A stretch of 6,091 nt of DNA from Nitrososphaerota archaeon (GTDB taxonomy: Archaea; Thermoproteota; Nitrososphaeria; Nitrososphaerales; UBA57). The stretch lies in the NCBI GenBank assembly GCA_016180375.1, contig JACPBJ010000085.1, positions 1-6,091 of the forward strand, in the 5' to 3' direction. Of this stretch, positions 1 to 5,800 are shown piece after piece. The position numbers and the translations under genes are program-made. The notes under the pieces are model-generated. The model ran no database searches. It was not told the origin of the DNA and saw only the letters and a list, made by a program, of their open reading frames with translations. Position 1 is the first letter of the stretch. Each line of letters starts with the position of its first letter.

Positions 1-117
1 TCAAAGACGGTAACGCTTATTAGGAACTTTTTAATCCTCAGCATCAATGAACAGCAAAGCGCAGGCTTCAGGACTTCTGCCCCACGTAGGGCTTAGCTTG
101 CTATCTTTGTTGCTCGC

Positions 118-156
118 CTAGTCTTCGACTTAACCCTCAGGTTTTGTCGAAGATAG
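118..156 (+). promoter_or_regulatory. Long stem-loop upstream of ilvN (possible leader element)
   Basis: Bases 122-129 (TCTTCGAC) pair perfectly with 146-153 (GTCGAAGA). CTA at 118-120 pairs with TAG at 154-156 across a single bulged G (121). Inside, after a TT/TT mismatch, AACC (132-135) pairs with GGTT (140-143) around a CTCA loop. This gives 15 base pairs. No T-run follows, so it does not look like a terminator. If transcription starts from the TATA-like stretch near 27-34, the hairpin would lie in a long ilvN leader. If it starts after 172-183, it would be an upstream DNA element. The structure is seen directly; the function is inferred. Confidence 0.45.
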
Positions 157-171
157 AGAAACTCTATGGTG

Positions 172-183
172 TAAATTAAAAAT
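172..183 (+). promoter_or_regulatory. Candidate TATA box for the ilvN-leuACD operon
   Basis: TAAATTAAAAAT is the most TATA-like stretch between the hairpin and ilvN. With usual archaeal spacing it would place the transcript start near 200-206, leaving a leader of roughly 170 bases before the ilvN start. A competing candidate is CTTTTTAA at 27-34. No experiment or conserved alignment supports either, so this is tentative. Confidence 0.3.
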
Positions 184-364
184 GATCCAAACACTCTGGG
201 CATGTATGTGGAAGAAAACGCTTGAGGCTGAGGAGGCTGAGCGTTCGGTAGGAGGCCAGCAAATAAAAGAGTCTTCGAGCACCTTTACAGGGCTGTTCGG
301 AGCCGTCAACGAAGTAAATACGTCAGAAATTAGTATGCTTAAGACGTACAGAAGGTTACGAATC

Positions 365-369
365 GTGAG
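365..369 (+). promoter_or_regulatory. Shine-Dalgarno-like site for ilvN
   Basis: GTGAG sits three bases before the TTG at 373 and matches part of the archaeal anti-SD complement GGTGA. It supports TTG as the start: the only upstream codons in frame run back to a TAA at 340-342 and include no ATG, GTG or TTG. The spacing is slightly short. Confidence 0.4.
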
Positions 370-372
370 AAC

Positions 373-846
373 TTGGACATCATAATATCTACCATCGTAG
401 AAAACAAGCCGGGAGTCCTGCACAGAACTTCAAACGTATTCAGGCAAAGAGGCTATAATATATCGAGCATCTCCGTCGGACAATTAGAAGACCCTCAGCT
501 ATCAAGGATGACCTTTGTCGTAGAGGCGGATGACAATGCAATACCACAGCTTACCAGACAGCTTTCAAAGCAGGTAGATGTTATATACGTTCAGATTCTT
601 AACTCAAATTCTATCAAAAGAGAACTTGCCCTGATCAAGATCAACGCAGCAAATGAGAAGCAGAAATCGGAGATACAGTCTCTATGCAACATCTACAAGG
701 GCAGCATAGTAGATACCTCTCCAAACAGTGTCATGGTGGAGCTAACAAACTCTCACGACAAGATAGACGAGTTCATCAAGGTTGCAGGCAGAATAGGCAT
801 CAAAGAAATTTCGAGGACAGGAGTGGCCGCGCTGGTTAAGGGGTAG
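373..846 (+). CDS. ilvN: Acetolactate synthase small (regulatory) subunit
   Basis: This is the regulatory subunit of acetohydroxyacid synthase, the first common enzyme of valine, leucine and isoleucine synthesis. It activates the catalytic subunit IlvB and confers feedback inhibition, classically by valine. The 157 residues match the usual length. An N-terminal ACT domain (about 1-75) carries ENKPGVLHR (10-18), RGYNI (26-30) and EDPQLSRMT (39-47). N11 and G14 occupy the positions of the valine-site Asn and Gly of E. coli IlvH. The C-terminal ALS-small-subunit domain (about 80-155) begins ELALIKI and ends with EISRTGVAAL. The start is a TTG, the only in-frame option after the stop at 340-342. 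It is the first gene of the probable operon, 8 bp ahead of leuA. IlvB is not in the window, which is unusual because the two are commonly adjacent; it may lie elsewhere. Confidence 0.93.
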   Translation: MDIIISTIVENKPGVLHRTSNVFRQRGYNISSISVGQLEDPQLSRMTFVVEADDNAIPQLTRQLSKQVDVIYVQILNSNSIKRELALIKINAANEKQKSEIQSLCNIYKGSIVDTSPNSVMVELTNSHDKIDEFIKVAGRIGIKEISRTGVAALVKG

Positions 847-854
847 ACGATAAA

Positions 855-2384
855 ATGGACAAGAACGAAGTTGTAAGAATATTCGACACTACGCTTCGGG
901 ATGGAGAGCAGACACCGGGAGTCGGATTAACTCCTGAAGAGAAACTCGACATTGCAAGGGCGCTAGACAAACTTGGAGTCGATACCATAGAGGCAGGGTT
1001 CCCGATAACTTCCAAAGGCGAAGCCGATGGAGTCAAGATGATCGCAAATGATGGATTAAGGGCAGAGATAGCAGCTTTAGCAAGGGCGACAAAGAACGAT
1101 ATTGACATCGCAGCGAGCTGCGGAGTAAAATGTATTCACGTCTTCATAGCAACGTCCGACATCCATCTCCAGCACAAGCTGAAGATGACACGCGAGGAAG
1201 CCCTGCAAACTGCAGTAAAGCATGTGAAATATGCCAAGGACTATGGAGTCAGCGTAGAATTCTCTGCAGAGGATGCTTGCAGGTCTGATCCAGAGTATCT
1301 AGTCAAGGTCTTCCAAGGTGTTAGCGATGCCGGTGCTGACAGGCTCGATATTCCTGATACTGTTGGTGTAATGCACCCTGTCGCCATGTACAATCTCGTG
1401 AACAAGGTGCATAATGCTGTTGACAGGCCGATAAGCGTTCATTGTCACAATGATTTTGGGCTTGCAGTCGCGAACAGCCTTGCTTCTGTTGAAGCCGGTG
1501 CTGCCAGAGTTCACTGCACAATAAATGGGTTAGGAGAGAGAGCAGGAAACGCTTCGCTCGAAGAAGTAGTCATGTCGCTGCACAACCTCTATGGAAGAAA
1601 GACGAACATCAACACCAAGCTGATTTACGAAACGTCGAAACTGGTTTCTAGGCTGACAGGGATAATGGTGCAACCGAACAAAGCAATCGTTGGAGACAAC
1701 GCATTCGGGCACGAATCGGGCATCCATACGCATGGCTTACTGAACATGCCTCTGACTTACGAGCCTCTCGAGCCCGAGGTAGTTGGGAGGAAGAGGTGGA
1801 TTCAGGCAGGAAAGCACGCGGGAAGCCACGGAATAAAGGCGATGCTTGATCAACTTGGAATTAACGTCAACGATGAGCAGCTGAAGGAAATCGTAACCAG
1901 AGTCAAGGATTTAGGAGACAAGGGCAAGCGACTATACGATGCAGACCTCGAGTCAATAGCATATACGGTAATGGGACGCGTAGGTGATGAAAAGATTCTG
2001 CAGCTTGTTGACATGTCAATCATGACTGGAACAAAGGTCATGCCCACAGCATCTGTAAAGATAACGATGGAAGGGAAGACATTCGTGGTTGCGGATACTG
2101 GAGTCGGTCCTATAGACGCTGCCATCAAAGCGATTCAGAAAGTCGGCGAAGGATTAGGAAACATCAGGCTGGCAGATTATCGGCTTGAGGCCATTACTGG
2201 AGGTACAGACGCGCTTGGCGAAGTCATGGTAAAAGTTGTGGATCAGAATGGATTGGTCGCATCGGCAAGGGCCGCTCACGAAGACGTAGTAGTAGCAAGC
2301 GTTCAGGCAATGATAGAAGGCATGAACAGGCTGCTTCTCAAGAGGAAATTAGTCTCTCCAAAGGTTCCTATGCCTAATCCTTAG
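855..2384 (+). CDS. leuA: 2-isopropylmalate synthase (LeuA family)
   Basis: This enzyme condenses acetyl-CoA with 2-oxoisovalerate to form 2-isopropylmalate, the committed step of leucine synthesis. The HMGL-like TIM-barrel domain (about 8-275) opens with FDTTLRDGEQTPGV, supplying the catalytic Arg15 and metal ligand Asp16. It continues with IEAGFP (45-50), VFIATSDIH (96-104), the metal ligands His196 and His198 in HCHNDFG, and NGLGERAGNASLEE (224-237). HESGIH (286-291) follows in the linker region. The C-terminal part (about 375-500) is a LeuA dimerisation/allosteric domain with GPIDAA and TDALGEVMVKV, so leucine feedback is expected. At 509 aa it is the normal archaeal length. The ATG at 855 follows ilvN by 8 bp. 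Paralogous citramalate and homocitrate synthases share most of these motifs. The leuCD neighbours favour LeuA, but a CimA role cannot be excluded by eye. Confidence 0.88.
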   Translation: MDKNEVVRIFDTTLRDGEQTPGVGLTPEEKLDIARALDKLGVDTIEAGFPITSKGEADGVKMIANDGLRAEIAALARATKNDIDIAASCGVKCIHVFIATSDIHLQHKLKMTREEALQTAVKHVKYAKDYGVSVEFSAEDACRSDPEYLVKVFQGVSDAGADRLDIPDTVGVMHPVAMYNLVNKVHNAVDRPISVHCHNDFGLAVANSLASVEAGAARVHCTINGLGERAGNASLEEVVMSLHNLYGRKTNINTKLIYETSKLVSRLTGIMVQPNKAIVGDNAFGHESGIHTHGLLNMPLTYEPLEPEVVGRKRWIQAGKHAGSHGIKAMLDQLGINVNDEQLKEIVTRVKDLGDKGKRLYDADLESIAYTVMGRVGDEKILQLVDMSIMTGTKVMPTASVKITMEGKTFVVADTGVGPIDAAIKAIQKVGEGLGNIRLADYRLEAITGGTDALGEVMVKVVDQNGLVASARAAHEDVVVASVQAMIEGMNRLLLKRKLVSPKVPMPNP

Positions 2385-2404
2385 CTTGCAGGTTGCTTGT
2401 AGAA

Positions 2405-2410
2405 GGTGAG
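2405..2410 (+). promoter_or_regulatory. Shine-Dalgarno site of leuC
   Basis: GGTGAG, complementary to the archaeal 16S rRNA 3' end, lies five bases before the ATG at 2416. It selects that ATG over the in-frame ATGs at 2422 and 2428, which would be too far away. It is the best ribosome-binding site in the window and supports an archaeal source. Confidence 0.75.
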
Positions 2411-2415
2411 CCATA

Positions 2416-3675
2416 ATGGGAATGACGATGACTGAAAAGATCATAGCATCTCATGCTGGGCTAGAGGAAGTCAAGCCTGGCCAATTAGTCAACGCCAAAG
2501 TCGATGTCATAATGGCTCACGATATCACGGGCCCTCCTGCATTCAAAGCCCTGAAGAACAACGGGCTTGTAGACTACGTCGACTCAAAGAAGGTAGTGCT
2601 AGTTTTAGATCACATAGTTCCTCCAAAAGACATCGACTCGGCGATGAACTGCATGGCAGTAAGGCAGTTTGCTGGCGAGAAGAACATCGAGCATTTTTAC
2701 GATGTAGGGCAGGGAGGCATAGCGCACAATGTCCTCCCTCAGGAAGGGCTGGTCGCTCCGGGCGATCTTGCGGTTGGAGGGGATTCGCATACCTGCACTT
2801 ATGGTGCTTTAGGCTGCTTTGCAACAGGCATGGGCCATACAGACATAGCGGCAGCAATGGCTCTAGGAGAGGTCTGGCTCAGGGTACCTGAAACGCTGAA
2901 GTTTGTTTACAATGGAAAACTGGGCAAGTACGTCACTGGCAAGGATCTGATACTGCAGACCATCGGAAAAATCACTGTCAATGGTGCCAACTACAAGGCC
3001 ATGGAGTTCGTCGGCTACGCAATAAGATCGCTTCCAATGGAGCAGAGGTTTACCATGACAAACATGGTCATAGAAGCTTCGGGCAAGAATGGAGTAATGC
3101 CCGTCGATGATGTGACAAAGGATTATGTGAAGGGCAGGGTTGATAGAGAGTACAAGATCTACAAAAGCGACGAAGATGCAAAGTTTGAGAAGACCTATGA
3201 ATTTGATATTGATAATATACCTCCACTAGTCGCAAAGCCATACTCTCCAGACAATATTGCTCCTGTTGATGAAGTCAAAGGAGTGAAAGTTGATCAGGTC
3301 TTCATTGGCTCATGTACAAACGGCTGGCTTGGAGATCTTAGGCAGGCGGCTGAAATAATGAAGGGAGAGAAGATCGCAAAGGGCATCCGCCTTATTGTCA
3401 TCCCTGCAACGATGGCGATTTACAGGCAGGCTCTGAAGGAAGGCCTCATCGATGTCTTCATAGATGCCGGAGGAGTCGTTTCTCCTTCAACCTGCGGTCC
3501 CTGTCCCGGACTCCATCAGGGTGTAATGGGCCCCGGCGAGGTTGGGTTATTTACCACAAACAGAAACTTCAGAGGGAGGACTGGGCATCCAGAAGCCAAG
3601 ATCTACCTGTCAAACCCATACGTCGCTGCTGCAACTGCGATAACTGGGGAGATTACAGATCCGAGGGAAGTTTAA
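2416..3675 (+). CDS. leuC: 3-isopropylmalate dehydratase large subunit
   Basis: This is the iron-sulfur subunit of isopropylmalate isomerase, which works with LeuD to convert 2- to 3-isopropylmalate by dehydration and rehydration. It belongs to the aconitase superfamily. The three [4Fe-4S] ligands are visible: Cys300 in IGSCTN, and Cys360 and Cys363 in CGPC. Other family motifs are DHIVPP, HFYDVGQGGIAHNVLPQEG and GGDSHTCTYGALG, with GDSHT at 122-126. At 419 aa it is the short archaeal/HACN-type large subunit rather than the roughly 465-aa proteobacterial type. It follows leuA by 31 bp with a strong GGTGAG site. Its stop codon overlaps the leuD start by one base (TAATG), which suggests coupled translation. 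Homoaconitase and methylmalate isomerase large subunits look alike; the leuA and leuB neighbours support the leucine role. Confidence 0.92.
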   Translation: MGMTMTEKIIASHAGLEEVKPGQLVNAKVDVIMAHDITGPPAFKALKNNGLVDYVDSKKVVLVLDHIVPPKDIDSAMNCMAVRQFAGEKNIEHFYDVGQGGIAHNVLPQEGLVAPGDLAVGGDSHTCTYGALGCFATGMGHTDIAAAMALGEVWLRVPETLKFVYNGKLGKYVTGKDLILQTIGKITVNGANYKAMEFVGYAIRSLPMEQRFTMTNMVIEASGKNGVMPVDDVTKDYVKGRVDREYKIYKSDEDAKFEKTYEFDIDNIPPLVAKPYSPDNIAPVDEVKGVKVDQVFIGSCTNGWLGDLRQAAEIMKGEKIAKGIRLIVIPATMAIYRQALKEGLIDVFIDAGGVVSPSTCGPCPGLHQGVMGPGEVGLFTTNRNFRGRTGHPEAKIYLSNPYVAAATAITGEITDPREV

Positions 3676-4190
3676 TGCAACTGGCAGGGAAGGCCTACAA
3701 ATTCGGCGATAACGTAGATACGGATGTCATCATTCCGGGTAAATATCTTGTGACTACCGATCCTGCGAGGCTTGCTCCTCACTGCATGGAAGGCATTGAT
3801 CCCGAATTTGCTAAGAAGGTGCAAAAAGGCGACATGATATTTGCTGGAGAGAATTTTGGGTGCGGTTCATCGAGAGAACATGCACCAATTGCTATCAAAG
3901 CGTCAGGAGCTAGCTGCGTAGTAGCAAAGAACTTCGCAAGGATATTCTTCCGCAATGCCATCAATATTGGACTTCCAATCCTTGTCTGCCCAGAAGCAGT
4001 TGATTATGCAAAAAGTGGCTCTTCTGCAAAGGTGGATACAGAAAGGGGAATCGTTGATGTCGATGGCAAATCTTTCGAGGCTGACCCCTTCCCAGAGTTC
4101 ATAACTTCAATAATTCAGAAGGGAGGGCTAATGGAATACGTCAAGGAAAGGCTGAAGCAGAAACAGGTGCCAGTCTCCAGCTCGGCTTGA
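3675..4190 (+). CDS. leuD: 3-isopropylmalate dehydratase small subunit
   Basis: This is the swivel-domain partner of LeuC, completing the isopropylmalate isomerase active site. Recognisable elements are FGDNVDTDVIIPGKYL (10-25), GENFGCGSSREHAP (58-71) with the conserved GSSRE active-site loop, and AKNFARIFFRNAINIGLP, all typical of LeuD. The 171-aa length matches archaeal LeuD. The substrate-recognition loop reads YLVT (24-27). Published comparison of methanogen enzymes associates Arg at the third position (YLRT) with homoaconitase and Val with isopropylmalate isomerase, so Val26 favours LeuD function. The start is an ATG sharing one base with the leuC stop, preceded by the purine-rich GAGGGAAG. 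It is the last gene of the ilvN-leuACD cluster; a 316-bp gap follows. Confidence 0.92.
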   Translation: MQLAGKAYKFGDNVDTDVIIPGKYLVTTDPARLAPHCMEGIDPEFAKKVQKGDMIFAGENFGCGSSREHAPIAIKASGASCVVAKNFARIFFRNAINIGLPILVCPEAVDYAKSGSSAKVDTERGIVDVDGKSFEADPFPEFITSIIQKGGLMEYVKERLKQKQVPVSSSA

Positions 4191-4195
4191 ACCTA

Positions 4196-4272
4196 GTGTC
4201 AACCAATGCAGAAAAAAACCACACCTGATGTGTGGGTACGCTTCCTTGCAGGCCCGGAAGAAGCATTGGCAC
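4196..4272 (+). ncRNA. Candidate structured RNA segment after leuD
   Basis: CCAATGC (4203-4209) pairs perfectly with GCATTGG (4263-4269), extended by GTG (4196-4198) with CAC (4270-4272) across a four-base bulge. Enclosed are two hairpins: CCACAC/GTGTGG (4219-4235, CTGAT loop) and CTTCC/GGAAG (4241-4260). Together they form a three-way junction. The second hairpin contains CAGGCCCGGAAGAAGCA (4249-4265), close to the conserved apex of signal recognition particle RNA but one base short. The surrounding SRP helix pairing is absent, and it is not a tRNA (no T-loop). It may be a 3'-UTR structure or nothing. The pairing is seen; function is unknown. Confidence 0.25.
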
Positions 4273-4470
4273 ATTTGATTAAGCGGAATGAGGATATTAC
4301 AAATTACTATCACATCAGAAACATTGTTTCAATTAATGGCAAGGGCCAAAACTCAAGAAGGGCTGTATAGGTGCTTAAGCTCCTTTCTCAGATCAACTTT
4401 TGTAAGCACATCATACTTTTGGAGGGTTGAGTACTTAACGCATTTGAAAGTTCACGAGGAGTCTATCGAC

Positions 4471-4477
4471 TAATATA
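4471..4477 (+). promoter_or_regulatory. Candidate TATA box of leuB
   Basis: TAATATA lies 33 bp (centre to start codon) upstream of the ATG at 4507. Normal archaeal spacing puts the transcript start near 4500, giving a leader of only some 7-10 bases. This fits the lack of a clear Shine-Dalgarno site before leuB and suggests leuB is transcribed separately from leuACD. Confidence 0.45.
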
Positions 4478-4492
4478 CTGCCTGTCAGGCAG
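4478..4492. promoter_or_regulatory. Perfect palindrome, candidate operator of leuB
   Basis: CTGCCTG-T-CAGGCAG is a perfect 7-1-7 inverted repeat immediately downstream of the TATA-like box and just before the expected transcript start. A homodimeric regulator, for example of the Lrp/AsnC type common in archaea, bound here would block polymerase recruitment. No other copy occurs in this window. The palindrome is seen directly; the operator role and any regulator identity are inferred. Confidence 0.45.
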
Positions 4493-4506
4493 AATTCAAG
4501 GCATCT

Positions 4507-5526
4507 ATGATGCGCAGGTTCTCCATTGCATTGATGGGAGGGGATGGCATTGGCCCCGAGGTAACCGAGGCAGCCTTAACGGTGCTTGACGCCATATCAG
4601 AAAAGTTCTCTCTGAATTTTGAAATTATTGATGCACCTGCTGGAGACGCTAGGCTGAAGAAAACAGGAACAGCTCTGCCAAAGGATACGGTAAATGCGGT
4701 TAGAGATGCTGATGCGTGCCTGAAAGGACCCGTCGGAGAGTCCGCGATGGACGTAATCGTGAAACTGAGACAGATGTTCGACCTCTATGCTAACATACGA
4801 CCTGCGAAATCCTATCCCACCATCAATGCGTTAAGACCTGACGTAGACCTAGTAATTGTTAGAGAGAATACGGAAGACCTCTACAAGGGCATCGAAGCTG
4901 ATATGGGAGATTCCGCTATCGCTGTTAGAGTAATCAGCAGGAAAGCTTCGGAAAGGATTGCTGAGCATGCTTTCAAACTTGCAGAGACAAGGGGAAGAGA
5001 CGTTGTAGCAGTGCACAAGGCTAACGTAATGAAGAAAACCTGCGGATTATTTGCTAATGTTGCAAGGGAAGTTTCTCAGCGACACATGAAGGTTTCATTT
5101 AGAGAAATGTACGTCGATGCCTGTGCCATGAGCCTTATTCGCAATCCTCAGGATTTTGATGTTATACTCACAATGAACATGTTTGGCGACATACTGTCAG
5201 ATGAGGCGGCCCAAGTGGTTGGAGGGCTAGGACTTGCGCCCTCTGCAAATATTGGAGATAAAAAAGCTCTCTTCGAGCCTGTTCATGGAGCTGCTCCGGA
5301 CATAGCTGGCAAGGGAATAGCGAATCCTGTTGCGACAATTCTTTCAATGAAGATGATGTTTGAATGGCTTGCTGAACGCGATGCCAAGTGCTCCAAAGCA
5401 GCCCAGAGCATAGAAAATGCCGTAGTTGGAGTACTTGAGAAGGGGATAAAGACGCCGGAGCTTGGAGGCAAAAAGAGCACAAAGGAAGTTGGAAGAGCTA
5501 TAGCAAGCGCAATTCTGGTTAAATAG
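4507..5526 (+). CDS. leuB: 3-isopropylmalate dehydrogenase
   Basis: This enzyme oxidatively decarboxylates 3-isopropylmalate to 2-oxoisocaproate, the last step before transamination to leucine. It belongs to the isocitrate/isopropylmalate dehydrogenase family. It starts with GGDGIGPEV. The substrate arginines are Arg88, Arg98 and Arg119; catalytic Tyr126 lies in RENTEDLY and Lys171 in VHKAN. The metal-binding aspartates are Asp204, Asp228 and Asp232. In HGAAPDIAGKGIANP, Asp265-Ile266 occupy the place of the Lys-Tyr pair of NADP-dependent isocitrate dehydrogenase, indicating NAD+ use. RENTEDLY, rather than bacterial RELTGG, is the form shared with archaeal LeuB, homoisocitrate and isocitrate dehydrogenases, so specificity rests on the leuACD context. 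At 339 aa the length is normal. ATGs at 4507 and 4510 are both possible starts. There is no good Shine-Dalgarno site, consistent with a nearly leaderless transcript. Confidence 0.87.
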   Translation: MMRRFSIALMGGDGIGPEVTEAALTVLDAISEKFSLNFEIIDAPAGDARLKKTGTALPKDTVNAVRDADACLKGPVGESAMDVIVKLRQMFDLYANIRPAKSYPTINALRPDVDLVIVRENTEDLYKGIEADMGDSAIAVRVISRKASERIAEHAFKLAETRGRDVVAVHKANVMKKTCGLFANVAREVSQRHMKVSFREMYVDACAMSLIRNPQDFDVILTMNMFGDILSDEAAQVVGGLGLAPSANIGDKKALFEPVHGAAPDIAGKGIANPVATILSMKMMFEWLAERDAKCSKAAQSIENAVVGVLEKGIKTPELGGKKSTKEVGRAIASAILVK

Positions 5527-5571
5527 AAATTTTCGTCAATTGCCCCATCTCCGGGAAATTTTGGCCAAGGC

Positions 5572-5580
5572 ATAAATATT
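5572..5580 (+). promoter_or_regulatory. TATA box of a leaderless promoter
   Basis: ATAAATATT is centred 25 bp before the ATG at 5601, the classic distance from an archaeal TATA box to the transcript start. Transcription would begin at or next to the start codon. No Shine-Dalgarno site precedes that ATG, which agrees with a leaderless message. Confidence 0.65.
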
Positions 5581-5600
5581 AGGGAAAGCTAACGGCAATT

Positions 5601-5798
5601 ATGGGAGTTCTTCATACCGCAATGGATCATCTCAAAAATCACATCGAATACCCAGCAACAAAAGAAGAAGCGGTAGCTGCGTGCAACAACTTCATGGATA
5701 TTCCGAAGGAAGATGCCGACTGGTTCGCAAAAACTCTTCCCAAAGGAACCTACAAGAACCCAGACGAAGTCGTAAAAGCAATATTACAAAAAGTTTAG
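5601..5798 (+). CDS. Small DUF2795-like protein
   Basis: This 65-aa protein has no signal peptide, membrane segment or cysteine cluster, so it is probably cytoplasmic. Its pattern resembles the DUF2795 family: a short N-terminal helix, then YPATKEEAVAACNNF (about 17-31). A stretch with an acidic helix (about 33-44) follows, then LPKGTYKNPDEVVKAI (about 46-61). That family has no established biochemical function to my knowledge, and the assignment is from motif memory only. The gene has its own leaderless-type promoter and is followed within 3 bases by a terminator-like hairpin. It is therefore probably a single-gene transcript and not part of the leucine operon. Confidence 0.65.
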   Translation: MGVLHTAMDHLKNHIEYPATKEEAVAACNNFMDIPKEDADWFAKTLPKGTYKNPDEVVKAILQKV

Positions 5799-5800
5799 CG

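Larger units (their letters stand above)
1..372. other. Upstream intergenic/leader region of ilvN
   Basis: No convincing gene is visible in these 372 bases. Frames at the left edge close quickly; the longest open one stops at about base 96 and resembles nothing I know, so I cannot say what gene lies to the left. There is no ilvB end, although ilvB usually precedes ilvN. The region does hold a strong stem-loop (118-156), a small palindrome ATAGAGAAACTCTAT (153-167) overlapping its 3' foot, and TATA-like stretches at 27-34 and 172-183. A 67-codon open frame (182-385) overlaps the start of ilvN by 13 bases and has no recognisable family. The likely role is promoter plus leader for the ilvN-leuACD operon. 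That is inferred from position and structure. Confidence 0.6.
4191..4506. other. leuD-leuB intergenic region, rich in inverted repeats
   Basis: This 316-bp gap separates leuACD from leuB, although these genes are often contiguous. I find no convincing gene: a 61-codon frame at 4288-4473 has no recognisable family and no ribosome-binding site, and three of the palindromes lie inside it. Visible elements are a possible folded RNA segment at 4196-4272 and palindromes GAAACATTGTTTC (4318-4330), AGGTGCTTAAGCTCCT (4369-4384, one mismatched pair), TTGAGTACTTAA (4427-4438, imperfect) and CTGCCTGTCAGGCAG (4478-4492). There is also a direct repeat ACTTTTG (4396-4402 and 4415-4421). The region probably contains the leuACD 3' end and the leuB promoter with regulator sites. 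That reading is inferred. Confidence 0.65.

Noticed and set aside
130..423. 97-codon minus-strand frame over the ilvN leader
   Set aside because: It has no recognisable domain and runs antisense into the conserved N-terminus of ilvN, so it is a shadow frame.
4249..4265. Genuine SRP RNA gene
   Set aside because: Only the apex sequence resembles SRP RNA. One base is missing, the apical stem would contain C-A mismatches, and the flanking sequence does not form the helix.
4203..4269. tRNA gene, suggested by a 7-bp closing stem
   Set aside because: There is no T-arm abutting the acceptor-like stem, no TTCRANY loop and no anticodon arm of normal geometry.
4288..4294. C/D box small RNA, from a C-box-like ATGAGGA
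   Set aside because: No CTGA D box follows at a suitable distance on the same strand.
4288..4473. 61-codon plus-strand frame in the leuD-leuB gap
   Set aside because: No family resemblance and no ribosome-binding site or well-placed TATA box. It overlaps several palindromes that suggest regulatory DNA.
5168..5573. Minus-strand frames of 96-104 codons across the 3' half of leuB
   Set aside because: They lie antisense to conserved leuB motifs and have no family features. They are by-products of leuB codon composition.
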